Assembly (NCBI RefSeq): GCF_009362735.1
Contig: NZ_WHNP01000024.1
Span: forward strand, 1-64,000
Direction of reading: 5' to 3'
DNA from: Paraburkholderia franconis
GTDB lineage: Bacteria; Pseudomonadota; Gammaproteobacteria; Burkholderiales; Burkholderiaceae
DNA length: 64,000 nt
How positions within the stretch are numbered: the stretch's first letter is position 1; every line of letters begins with the position of its first letter. The position numbers and the translations under genes are program-made. The notes beneath the pieces are model-generated. The model was given only the letters and a program-made list of their open reading frames with translations. It was not told the origin of the DNA and ran no database searches. Shown here piece by piece: positions 36,405-43,974 of this stretch.

Positions 36405-36860
36405 TCACGAGCGGCGGCGTGCGGGCGCCTTGCGTGCGGGGCGTGCGACGGGCGCTTCTTCTTCGTCTTCATCGTCGATCGGTTCGGACGGGCGGGCGCC
36501 GCCGAACGGGTTCGGCACGGACAGCTTCACGCGCACCGGCTTGTCGCCCCAGATCTCTTCGAGGTTGTAGTACTGGCGCAGTGCCGGTTGCAGGATGTGC
36601 ACGACGGCATCGCCGCAATCGACCAGCACCCATTCGCCGATGTCTTCGCCTTCCGTGCTGATGATATCGCCGCCCGCTTCCTTGACTTTCTCGCGCACGC
36701 TGGAGGCGAGGGCCTTGGTCTGCCGGTTCGACGTGCCGCTCGCGACGATCACGCGGTCGAACAGTTCGGTCAGGTGGCTGGTGTTGAACACCCGAATGTC
36801 TTGCGCCTTCACGTCTTCGAGTCCGTCGACGATTGCGCGTTGCAGCTTGCGTATATCCAT
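36405..36860 (-). CDS. rsfS: Ribosome silencing factor RsfS
   Basis: A 151-residue protein. The conserved core (residues 1-115) has MDIRKLQRAIVDGLEDVKAQ, VASGTSNRQTKALASSV, EGEDIGEWVLVDCGDAVVHI and YYNLEEIWGD. After it comes an extra tail (about 35 residues, SEPIDDEDEEEAPVARPARK) that is acidic then basic and absent from short RsfS proteins. RsfS binds uL14 on the 50S subunit and blocks subunit joining when nutrients are short. Three bases separate it from the nadD stop, so the two are probably co-translated. Confidence 0.94.
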   Translation of the reverse strand: MDIRKLQRAIVDGLEDVKAQDIRVFNTSHLTELFDRVIVASGTSNRQTKALASSVREKVKEAGGDIISTEGEDIGEWVLVDCGDAVVHILQPALRQYYNLEEIWGDKPVRVKLSVPNPFGGARPSEPIDDEDEEEAPVARPARKAPARRRS

Positions 36861-36863
36861 GGT

Positions 36864-37601
36864 TTACCGGTGGTACAGATGATGTTGAACAATATAGTCC
36901 CACACCGCGGTGGGGACATGACTCTGCGCGGACAGGGCAGTGCCGTTCGTGGCGCCTGCCGCGGTGTCCGCGTGGTTTTCGAGCGATGTGCGCAAATGCG
37001 CACGGATGTCGGTCGCCGACACGTCGAAGGCCAGCGATGTGTCGATCAGCAGATGACCGGACGGCGTCACCTGCAATATGCGCGCGCTGGCGGCGCGTTG
37101 CGCGATCGTCGCGGCGACGGCGGGCGGCACGGCCGTCACGTCGAAGCCAGGGCGCGTCGCGGCGGCGATATGCGCATAATCGAAGAGGCGCTGCCAGTCG
37201 TGCCACGTATCGAGCCGCACCAGTTGATCTGCGCCGATCAGCAGCGCAATCGACGTATCGGCGCCTTCGCGCTCGCGCCAGCGCTGCAGCGTATCGACCG
37301 TATACGTGGGGCCGTCGTGCTGGATTTCATCCGTCGCGACGCTGACGGTCACGCCCGGCAGCTTCAGCGACGAAGCCGCGGCACGCGTCATCGCGAGCCG
37401 ATGTTCGGCCGCCGACACGTCCGCCTTCTGCCATGGCTGCCCAGCCGGCATCAGCACGAGTTCGGTCAGCTTCAGCACGTCGGCGAAACGTCGCGCGAGC
37501 GCGAGATGGCCGTCGTGGATCGGATCGAACGTGCCGCCGAGTATCCCGATGCGGCGGCGCAGCGCCCCTTTCGAGGCGGCGTGTTGAGCGGTCGGATTCA
37601 G
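36864..37601 (-). CDS. nadD: Nicotinate-nucleotide adenylyltransferase NadD (apparent CTG start)
   Basis: The frame encodes the complete NadD fold: IGILGGTFDPIHDGH (ATP-binding GxFDPxHxGH motif, about residues 18-32), PTYTVDTL, ALLIGADQLVRLDTWHDW, and the second nucleotide motif as DVSATDIRAHL. The enzyme adenylates nicotinate mononucleotide in NAD synthesis. No ATG, GTG or TTG occurs in frame between the conserved motif and far upstream; the frame's first GTG, at 37478, lies after the ATP motif and cannot be the start. A CTG at 37601, preceded by AAAGGA at about 7 bases, gives a 245-residue protein and is the best start (a second CTG is at 37607). Downstream rsfS is 3 bases away; hemF ends 64 bases upstream. 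Confidence 0.85.
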   Translation of the reverse strand: MNPTAQHAASKGALRRRIGILGGTFDPIHDGHLALARRFADVLKLTELVLMPAGQPWQKADVSAAEHRLAMTRAAASSLKLPGVTVSVATDEIQHDGPTYTVDTLQRWREREGADTSIALLIGADQLVRLDTWHDWQRLFDYAHIAAATRPGFDVTAVPPAVAATIAQRAASARILQVTPSGHLLIDTSLAFDVSATDIRAHLRTSLENHADTAAGATNGTALSAQSHVPTAVWDYIVQHHLYHR

Positions 37602-37665
37602 TTGCAGTTCCTTTGCCTGTCGGTTGGAGCGGGTGACACAGCGGGTAACGAGGCGGCGGCGCGCG

Positions 37666-38598
37666 TCAGACCCACTCGCGCGCCACGAGAAAATCGCTGT
37701 ACAGGCGCGCTTCCGGCGTGCCCGGCTCGGGCTGCCAGTTGTAGCGCCAGTTCACGACGGGCGGCATCGACATCAGAATCGACTCGGTGCGGCCGCCGCT
37801 TTGCAGCCCGAACAGGGTGCCACGGTCGAACACGAGGTTGAATTCGACGTAGCGGCCGCGCCGGTAAGCCTGAAAATCGCGCTCAGCTTCGCCGTATGCG
37901 ATGTCGCGGCGTTTCTCGATGATGGGCATATACGCGTTCAGGAACGCGTCGCCGACGCTCTTCACCATCGCAAACGACTGCTCGAAGCCGGGCTCCGCGT
38001 AATCGTCGAAGAAAATCCCGCCGATGCCGCGCGGCTCGTTACGATGCTTCAGAAAAAAGTAGTCGTCGCACCAGCGCTTGAAGCGCGGGTACAGGTCGTC
38101 GCCATACGGCTGCAGCGCGTCGCGGCACACGCGGTGAAAGTGCCGCGCGTCTTCTTCGAAGCCGTAGTAGGGCGTGAGGTCCATGCCGCCGCCGAACCAG
38201 AACACGGGCGCTTCGCCTGCCTTGGTCGCAACCAGCAGCCGCACGTTCATGTGCACCGTCGGGCAGTACGGGTTGCGTGGATGCAGCACCATTGAGACGC
38301 CCATCGCTTCGAAGCCGCGTCCCGTCAACTGCGGACGCAGCGCACTGGCCGAGCCCGGCAGCGCATCGCCTTGCACGTCCGAAAAGCCGATGCCCGCCCG
38401 CTCGAAGAACTGGCCGCCTTCGAGGATGCGCGTGCAGCCGCCGCCACGCAGCTTGTCGCCGGGCGCGCGCTGCCAGCTGTCGGTGGCGAGCGGCGTGCCG
38501 TCGAACGCGCCGAGCGCGTCGGCGATCTTCGTCTGCAAACCTTGCATCCAGGCCCGGACTGCGTGGGCATCGTTGGCGTCGTGAATCGAATCGGTCAT
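37666..38598 (-). CDS. hemF: Oxygen-dependent coproporphyrinogen III oxidase HemF
   Basis: A 310-residue cytoplasmic enzyme. Signatures are GGGCTRILEGGQFFERAGI, VLHPRNPYCPTVHMNVRLL, FWFGGGMDLTPYYGFEEDA and the C-terminal GRYVEFNLVFDRGTLFGLQS with ILMSMPP. HemF oxidatively decarboxylates two propionates of coproporphyrinogen III to make protoporphyrinogen IX, in the aerobic haem pathway. The conserved MTDSIHD start at 38598 is preferred over a GTG at 38616. It sits in the co-directional array between purD (373 bases upstream) and nadD. Confidence 0.96.
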   Translation of the reverse strand: MTDSIHDANDAHAVRAWMQGLQTKIADALGAFDGTPLATDSWQRAPGDKLRGGGCTRILEGGQFFERAGIGFSDVQGDALPGSASALRPQLTGRGFEAMGVSMVLHPRNPYCPTVHMNVRLLVATKAGEAPVFWFGGGMDLTPYYGFEEDARHFHRVCRDALQPYGDDLYPRFKRWCDDYFFLKHRNEPRGIGGIFFDDYAEPGFEQSFAMVKSVGDAFLNAYMPIIEKRRDIAYGEAERDFQAYRRGRYVEFNLVFDRGTLFGLQSGGRTESILMSMPPVVNWRYNWQPEPGTPEARLYSDFLVAREWV

Positions 38599-38850
38599 AT
38601 GGTTGGGGCGCTGCACGTCGAAACGCTGGCGCAGTCGAGATTCAATGGGACTTCATCAGGCCTTTATTGGGTCTTCGTCAGGCCTTGCTCAGGCCGTCAG
38701 CGGCGGGTGGCTCTGGTGTCGCCGGGGCGGGCGGAACACAGCCGGTTTTCGCTTACAGATGCCGCTGCCAGCTTCAAGTGTAGCGCCGGCGCGGCTCGAC
38801 GCCCCGGAAAGGGCCAGAAGCGGCCTGAATCGAATCCGAATCGGCCCGAA

Positions 38851-38887
38851 CCGAACCAGACCGAACCAGACCGAACCAGACCGAACC
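38851..38887. repeat. 10-bp tandem repeat between purD and hemF
   Basis: Three exact copies of CCGAACCAGA (38851-38880) are followed by a partial fourth copy (CCGAACC), with a further degenerate CCGAA unit just before (38846-38850). It lies in the 373-base purD-hemF gap, which otherwise shows no gene, promoter or terminator that I can support. Short repeats of this kind vary in copy number between strains and could alter the hemF leader. Confidence 0.7.
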
Positions 38888-38971
38888 CCAAATCGAACGG
38901 CCCCGCAGGGCTGTGGAGGCGAGTTCGCCGCGCCGGTGAAGCGTGTGCCTGCCGGACCGGACCAGGCAGGC

Positions 38972-40249
38972 TCAGCTGTGTTTGCGGTTGGCCGCGCGAT
39001 AACCGATGTCGCGGCGATATTGCATGCCATCGAACGAGATGTGATTGATCGCTTCGTACGCGACCGACTGCGCGCTGCGCACCGAATCCGCGAGACCCAC
39101 GACGCACAGCACGCGCCCGCCCGACGTCGTCAGCTTGCCGTCCGCGAGCGTCGTGCCCGCGTGGAACGTGACGGCGTCCGCAGTTTCCGGCGGAACGCCG
39201 CTGATGAAATCGCCCTTGCGCGGCGCATCCGGATAGTTATGCGCGGCCAGCACGACGCCGAGCGCGGTGCGGCGATCCCATTCGAGGTCCACCGTATCGA
39301 GCGTGCCCCCGATCGCGGCTTCGACGACCTTCGAGAAGTCGCCCTTCAGGCGCGCCATGATCGGCTGCGTTTCCGGGTCGCCCATCCGGCAGTTGAATTC
39401 GAGTGTCTTCGGGTTGCCTTGCGCGTCGATCATCAGGCCGGCATACAGGAAGCCCGTAAAGCGGATGCCTTCCTGTTCCATGCCGCGCACGGTCGGCAGG
39501 ATGATTTCGCGCATCACGCGCGCGTGCATTTGCGGCGTGACGATGGGCGCGGGCGAGTAGGCGCCCATGCCGCCCGTGTTCGGGCCCTGATCGCCGTCGA
39601 GCAGGCGCTTGTGATCCTGGCTCGACGCGAGTGGCAGCACGTGCTTGCCGTCGACCATCACGATGAAGCTCGCTTCCTCGCCGGCGAGGAACTCTTCGAT
39701 CACGACGCGCGCGCCCGCATCGCCGAGCTTGTTGTCCGACAGCATCATGTCGACAGCGGCGTGCGCTTCTTCCAGCGTCTGCGCGACGACCACGCCCTTG
39801 CCGGCCGCGAGTCCGTCGGCCTTGATGACGATGGGCGCGCCCTTGGCGTCGATGTAGGCGTGCGCGGCCGCGACGTCCGAGAAGGTTTCGTATTCGGCCG
39901 TCGGAATCGCATGGCGCTTCATGAACGCCTTTGCGAAGTCCTTCGAGCTTTCGAGCTGCGCCGCCTCGCGCGTCGGGCCGAAGATCTTCAGGCCGCGCGC
40001 GCGGAAGATGTTGACGATGCCCGCCGCGAGCGGCTGTTCCGGACCGACCAGCGTGAACGCGATCTGCTCTTGCGCGACGAAGTCGGCGAGCGCGTTCGGG
40101 TCGGTGATGCCGACATTGCGCAGGCGGTCGTCCTGCGCGGTGCCGCCGTTGCCCGGCGCGACATAGACGAGCTGGACGCGCGGCGACTGCGCGAGCTTCC
40201 ATGCGAGCGCATGTTCGCGACCGCCGGAACCGACGACGAGTAACTTCAT
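38972..40249 (-). CDS. purD: Phosphoribosylamine-glycine ligase PurD
   Basis: A 425-residue ATP-grasp enzyme: MKLLVVGSGGREHALAWKLA at the N-terminus, APIVIKADGLAAGKGVVVAQ, GDQGPNTGGMGAYSPAPIV, and the metal-binding EFNCRMGDPETQPIM. PurD joins glycine to phosphoribosylamine in the second step of purine synthesis. Full length with all four domains. It is followed by hemF after 373 bases and preceded by yebC with a 244-base gap that contains no gene. The unlinked purT at 11263-12477 makes the next intermediate step. Confidence 0.97.
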   Translation of the reverse strand: MKLLVVGSGGREHALAWKLAQSPRVQLVYVAPGNGGTAQDDRLRNVGITDPNALADFVAQEQIAFTLVGPEQPLAAGIVNIFRARGLKIFGPTREAAQLESSKDFAKAFMKRHAIPTAEYETFSDVAAAHAYIDAKGAPIVIKADGLAAGKGVVVAQTLEEAHAAVDMMLSDNKLGDAGARVVIEEFLAGEEASFIVMVDGKHVLPLASSQDHKRLLDGDQGPNTGGMGAYSPAPIVTPQMHARVMREIILPTVRGMEQEGIRFTGFLYAGLMIDAQGNPKTLEFNCRMGDPETQPIMARLKGDFSKVVEAAIGGTLDTVDLEWDRRTALGVVLAAHNYPDAPRKGDFISGVPPETADAVTFHAGTTLADGKLTTSGGRVLCVVGLADSVRSAQSVAYEAINHISFDGMQYRRDIGYRAANRKHS

Positions 40250-40493
40250 GTGATTCCCCGAATACTAAAAATCGTGAACGGCCCGCGCAGCGGCGCGAGC
40301 CGTGGATATCTGCCTCTACCTTCGCACAACGCGAACGCCACACCTGTGATGCAGGCAACGTAGCGGGACAATGTGGCGGAAATCGCCTGGATGCCGTGCG
40401 GTTGGTGCGCGCGTCGTGTCGCACCGGTGCAACGCGAGTGGAGCGGGGAGCGCGGCAACGGCCCGGACAGGGGCGGCGCGCTCACCGTCGGCC

Positions 40494-41222
40494 TCACTCG
40501 TCGGCGATTGCCGCGTTTGTATAGACTTCCTGCACGTCGTCCAGATTTTCCAGCGCGTCGAGCAGCTTCTGCATCTTGACGGCGTCGTCGCCCGTGAACT
40601 CGACTTCCGTCTGCGGCTTCATCGTCACTTCCGCGACTTCCGCCTTGAAGCCCGCGGCTTCGAGCGCGGTCTTGACCTTCGGGAAATCGTTCGGCGGGCA
40701 GATCACTTCGATGCTGCCGTCGTCGTTCGTGACGACGTCGTCGGCGCCCGCTTCGAGCGCGGCTTCCATCAGTTTGTCTTCGGGCGTGCCGGGCGCGAAC
40801 AGGAACTGGCCGACGTGATCGAACATGAACGACACCGAGCCGTCCGTGCCCATGTTGCCGCCGAACTTCGAGAACGCGTGGCGCACTTCCGCGACGGTGC
40901 GGGTGCGGTTGTCCGTCATCGTGTCGACGATGATGGCCGCGCCGCCGATGCCGTAGCCTTCGTAGCGGATTTCCTCGTAGTTCGCGCCGTCGACGCCGCC
41001 CACGCCGCGCTGGATCGCGCGGTTGACGTTGTCCTTCGGCATGTTGGCGTCGTACGCCTTGTCGACGGCGAGCCGCAGACGCGGGTTCGAGTCGATGTCG
41101 CCGCCGCCCATGCGGGCCGCGACCTGGATTTCCTTGATGAGCCGCGTCCAGACCTTGCCTTTCTTGGCGTCGGCCGCTGCTTTCTTATGCTTGATGTTGG
41201 CCCATTTCGAATGACCCGCCAT
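40494..41222 (-). CDS. YebC/PmpR family protein
   Basis: A 242-residue protein starting MAGHSKWANIKHKKAAADAK, with RLIKEIQVAARMGGGDID, RLAVDKAYDANMPKDNVNRA, YEGYGIGGAAIIVDTMTDN and a C-terminal EFTGDDAVKMQKLLDALENL. The family was first described as DNA-binding regulators (PmpR, YebC), and more recently as translation factors that relieve ribosome stalling at polyproline stretches. Three-domain architecture is intact. The conserved start at 41222 is used; an in-frame ATG at 41267 would add an unsupported extension. Located between upp and purD on the same strand. Confidence 0.94.
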   Translation of the reverse strand: MAGHSKWANIKHKKAAADAKKGKVWTRLIKEIQVAARMGGGDIDSNPRLRLAVDKAYDANMPKDNVNRAIQRGVGGVDGANYEEIRYEGYGIGGAAIIVDTMTDNRTRTVAEVRHAFSKFGGNMGTDGSVSFMFDHVGQFLFAPGTPEDKLMEAALEAGADDVVTNDDGSIEVICPPNDFPKVKTALEAAGFKAEVAEVTMKPQTEVEFTGDDAVKMQKLLDALENLDDVQEVYTNAAIADE

Positions 41223-41693
41223 ACCTTTCTCCGTCGCGCGCGCCAGCGGGGCGCACGCATAGTGCAATAGTCGTTGCGATTTCGGGCGGCGGTGCGGATT
41301 CGCGCTCGCGCCTCGATGTCAGTCTGGTCGCACCCTGAAACGCGCCAGAATGGCGCCGTGAAAGCGTCGCGGGATCGACGGAAGCGGCCAAAGCGCCGCA
41401 GTTGGCGTCGTCAGTACAGTAGCCGGTGAAGGCGCAAACCGGGGTAGGAATGCCGCAAAGCGATGCCAGCAGGGTGAACTGCCCGTTCAGCGGGCAGAAT
41501 GCGATTTTATCATGCCGGGGGCCGGCTTCTGTAGGGGAAGGATGCGGATTCGCGCGGGGCGGCACCAGTCTGTCCTTGCCGTGCCGCCCCGCGCGGCGCT
41601 GTCTGTCGGCGCGCCGTCAGCTGATTTCCTTAGCCGATTTCTTCGGCCGCTTTCGTCAGCGGCTGTTGTCAGCCGCTTTGCCAGTGGCTTTCG
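41223..41693 (-). other. Intergenic region between upp and yebC with hairpins and a candidate promoter
   Basis: No gene is supported in these 471 bases. On the minus strand a TAAAAT box (41504-41509) could be a -10 element for yebC, about 280 bases upstream of its ATG. It is followed by a perfect hairpin, CTGCCCG (41479-41485) with CGGGCAG (41491-41497). Nearer upp, AGCGGCT units (about 41658-41678) form a small stem. A large hairpin at 41551-41595 is listed separately. Confidence 0.3.
41551..41595. repeat. 15-bp perfect stem downstream of upp
   Basis: CGCGCGGGGCGGCAC (41551-41565) is perfectly complementary to GTGCCGCCCCGCGCG (41581-41595) across a 15-base loop. It begins about 100 bases downstream of the upp stop (minus strand). 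There is no following U-tract, so it is not a textbook terminator, but such a stable stem could end or stabilise the upp transcript. The GGGCGGCAC core also occurs in the arms of the palindromic element at 49904-50679. Confidence 0.6.
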
Positions 41694-42344
41694 TCAGTTC
41701 TTTGTGCCGAACAGCCGGTCGCCCGCGTCGCCGAGACCGGGAATGATGTACGCATGCTCGTTCAGGTGCGAATCGAGCGACGCGACGTACAGCTTCACGT
41801 CCGGATGCGCATTCTGGAACACCTCGACGCCTTCCGGCGCGGCGACGAGCGCGAGGAACGAGATGTTCTCGCCCGCGACGCCGCGGCGCTTCAGCACGTC
41901 GATCGCGTGCACGGCCGAGTAGCCCGTCGCGACCATCGGATCGCAGAGGATGAAGATGCGGTCCTCGAGATCGGGCAGGCGCACCAGATACTCGACGGGA
42001 CGGTGAGCGTCGTCGCGATACACGCCGATATGGCCGACTCGCGCCGACGGGATCAGCTCGAGCAGCCCGTCCGACATGCCGACGCCCGCGCGCAGCACGG
42101 GTACGATCGCGAGCTTCTTGCCGGCGATCACGGGCGCGTCGATGTCGACGAGCGGCGTGCTCACGCGGCGGGTCGTCATCGGCAGGTTGCGGGTGATTTC
42201 ATAGCCCATCAGCAGCGTGATCTCGCGCAGCAGCTCGCGGAACGTCCGCGTGGACGTGTCGCGGTCGCGCATGTGCGACAGCTTGTGCTGGATCAGCGGG
42301 TGATCGAGGATGAAAAGATTGGGGAAACGGCTGTCCTGAGTCAT
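41694..42344 (-). CDS. upp: Uracil phosphoribosyltransferase
   Basis: A 216-residue type I phosphoribosyltransferase with the usual length. The sequence RFPNLFILDHPLIQHKLSHM opens the fold; the PRPP-binding loop is IFILCDPMVATGYSAVHAID, and the uracil-binding C-terminus has DSHLNEHAYIIPGLGDAGDR. It salvages uracil to UMP using PRPP in the cytoplasm. The ATG at 42344 matches the family start. It diverges from the SDR gene at 42664 across a 319-base region and is the first gene of the long minus-strand array. Confidence 0.96.
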   Translation of the reverse strand: MTQDSRFPNLFILDHPLIQHKLSHMRDRDTSTRTFRELLREITLLMGYEITRNLPMTTRRVSTPLVDIDAPVIAGKKLAIVPVLRAGVGMSDGLLELIPSARVGHIGVYRDDAHRPVEYLVRLPDLEDRIFILCDPMVATGYSAVHAIDVLKRRGVAGENISFLALVAAPEGVEVFQNAHPDVKLYVASLDSHLNEHAYIIPGLGDAGDRLFGTKN

Positions 42345-42576
42345 GACGGAGCGCCTCGCGGCGGTAAATGGGCTGTGCTGTCGATGGAGAGCGGCGCGGC
42401 GTTTGCGGCCCCGTTTCGCGGCCCCGCATCGAGAGACGAAGGGAGACGGAGGGCGGCGGACGCGTGCGCCATGGCTGCGAGTTTACCGGAAGGGTGGCGG
42501 AAAGAGACTGGAGATTGTGGAAAGGAATTGAAGTCGGACCGAAGCAGAACCGAAGCAGCGTCCGGCAGCACCGCGT

Positions 42577-42593
42577 CGATTCTTCTAGAATCG
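42577..42593 (+). promoter_or_regulatory. Inverted repeat over a candidate -10 box before the SDR gene
   Basis: CGATTCT (42577-42583) and AGAATCG (42587-42593) form a perfect inverted repeat whose right half contains TAGAAT (42586-42591), a plausible -10 hexamer 70-75 bases before the SDR ATG. A clear -35 is lacking. The symmetry over the -10 would suit a repressor site. The remaining 319-base divergent region to upp holds only purine-rich sequence. Confidence 0.35.
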
Positions 42594-42663
42594 GGGGACA
42601 GTTGACCGACTGCGAGCGCGACGCGTCCCCACGCATTGCGCGCATGACAAAAGGAAAAAGCAC

Positions 42664-43443
42664 ATGGATCTGGGAATCGCAGGAAAGAGTGCGCTGGTTT
42701 GCGCGGCGAGCAAGGGACTGGGACGCGGCTGCGCCCAGGCGCTGGCGGCGGAGGGTGTGAACGTGACGATCGTCGCGCGCACGGCGCAAACGCTCGAAGC
42801 GACGGCGGCCGATATCCGCGCGAAGACGGGCGTCGACGTGAAGGCCGTGGCGTGCGACATCACCACGCCCGAAGGCCGCGCCGCGGCGCTCGCCGCGTGT
42901 CCGCAGCCGGACATCCTCGTCAACAACGCGGGCGGTCCGCCGCCCGGCGACTTCCGCAGCTTCACGCACGACGACTGGATTCGCGCGCTTGAAGGGAACA
43001 TGCTCACGCCGATTGAGCTGATCCGCGCGACCATCGACGGCATGATCTCGCGCGGTTTCGGCCGCGTGGTCAACATCACGAGCTCGTCGGTGAAGGCGCC
43101 CATCGACGTGCTCGGCCTGTCGAACGGCGCGCGCTCGGGCCTGACGGGCTTCGTCGCGGGCGTCGCGCGCAAGGTCGCGCCGCATGGCGTGACGATCAAC
43201 AACCTGCTGCCGGGGCTGTTCGACACGGACCGCATTGCCGTGACGTTCGAGGCGTCGGCGAAATCGCAGAACATTTCCGTCGACGAAGCGCGCGAGCAGC
43301 GCATGGCGACGATTCCCGCACGCCGCTTCGGCACGCCCGACGAATTCGGCCGCGCATGTGCGTTCCTGTGCAGCGTGCACGCGGGCTATATCACGGGGCA
43401 GAACTGGCTGCTCGACGGCGGCGCTTATCCCGGCACGTTCTGA
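42664..43443 (+). CDS. SDR-fold protein lacking the canonical catalytic residues
   Basis: A 259-residue short-chain dehydrogenase/reductase fold protein (MDLGIAGKSALVCAASKGLG, VNNAGGPPPGDF, INNLLPGLFDTDR, GQNWLLDGGAYPGTF). The cofactor motif reads AASKGLGRG instead of TGxxxGxG, so the first glycine is missing. At the active site the Ser is present (VNITSSSVKAP), but the YxxxK pair is replaced in LSNGARSG by Asn and Arg. This fits the subgroup annotated as 3-oxoacyl-ACP reductase-like with atypical tetrad. It may bind a different cofactor or act without classical SDR chemistry. Likely co-transcribed with mgsA (88 bases downstream) and the quinone oxidoreductase gene. Confidence 0.85.
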   Translation: MDLGIAGKSALVCAASKGLGRGCAQALAAEGVNVTIVARTAQTLEATAADIRAKTGVDVKAVACDITTPEGRAAALAACPQPDILVNNAGGPPPGDFRSFTHDDWIRALEGNMLTPIELIRATIDGMISRGFGRVVNITSSSVKAPIDVLGLSNGARSGLTGFVAGVARKVAPHGVTINNLLPGLFDTDRIAVTFEASAKSQNISVDEAREQRMATIPARRFGTPDEFGRACAFLCSVHAGYITGQNWLLDGGAYPGTF

Positions 43444-43459
43444 GCGGGCCGCGCTTTCG

Positions 43460-43519
43460 CAAACGCAACGGCAACGACGACAACGATAACGCCCATAACG
43501 ACCATAACGACAACGCAAG
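43460..43519. repeat. AACG-rich low-complexity stretch before mgsA
   Basis: About 60 bases between the SDR gene and mgsA consist of near-repeats of AACG with one to two variable bases (for example ACGACAACGATAACG, then CATAACGACCATAACGACAA). The stretch ends just before the GAGGAG ribosome binding site of mgsA. It does not encode a supported peptide; slippage of a 6-base unit is the simplest origin. Confidence 0.6.
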
Positions 43520-43531
43520 AGGAGCATCGAC

Positions 43532-43921
43532 ATGACAACACGCGTCGCGCTGATCGCGCACGATCACAAGAAGGACGACATCGTCAGGCTGGCGGGCGAA
43601 TACGTCGACACGCTCGCGCGCTGCGAGCTGATCGCCACGGGCACGACAGGTTCGCGTATCGCCGATGCGCATGGGCTGAAGGTCGAGCGGATGCTGTCCG
43701 GGCCGAATGGAGGCGACCTGCAGATCGGCGCGCAACTGGCCGAAGGACGGGTCGACGTAGTGATCTTCCTGCGCGACCCGATGACGCCGCAGCCGCACGA
43801 ACCGGACATCAACGCGCTGGTGCGCGCGTGCGATGTGCACAACGTGCCGTGCGCAACGAACATCTCGACCGCGCGGATGATCCTCGACGATCTGACGCTG
43901 CGTTTTTCACAACAGGTCTGA
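43532..43921 (+). CDS. mgsA: Methylglyoxal synthase
   Basis: A 129-residue protein of the MGS-like fold. VALIAHDHKKDDIVRLA, LIATGTTGSRIADAHGLKVE (phosphate-binding TTG), SGPNGGDLQIGAQLAEGRVD and the catalytic-Asp-bearing FLRDPMTPQPHEPDINALVR are all typical of MgsA. The enzyme turns dihydroxyacetone phosphate into methylglyoxal and phosphate, a bypass that relieves sugar-phosphate stress. AGAGGAG is 8 bases before the ATG. The adjacent SDR and quinone oxidoreductase genes might take part in handling reactive carbonyls, which is inference only. Confidence 0.94.
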   Translation: MTTRVALIAHDHKKDDIVRLAGEYVDTLARCELIATGTTGSRIADAHGLKVERMLSGPNGGDLQIGAQLAEGRVDVVIFLRDPMTPQPHEPDINALVRACDVHNVPCATNISTARMILDDLTLRFSQQV

Positions 43922-43974
43922 CGGCGTCGTCCGCGTTCATTCAGGCAGGTATCACGAACGAATCTGGAGAGAAG

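Noticed and set aside
36864..37478. nadD starting at GTG 37478
   Set aside because: This would remove the essential ATP-binding motif, which is in frame just upstream.
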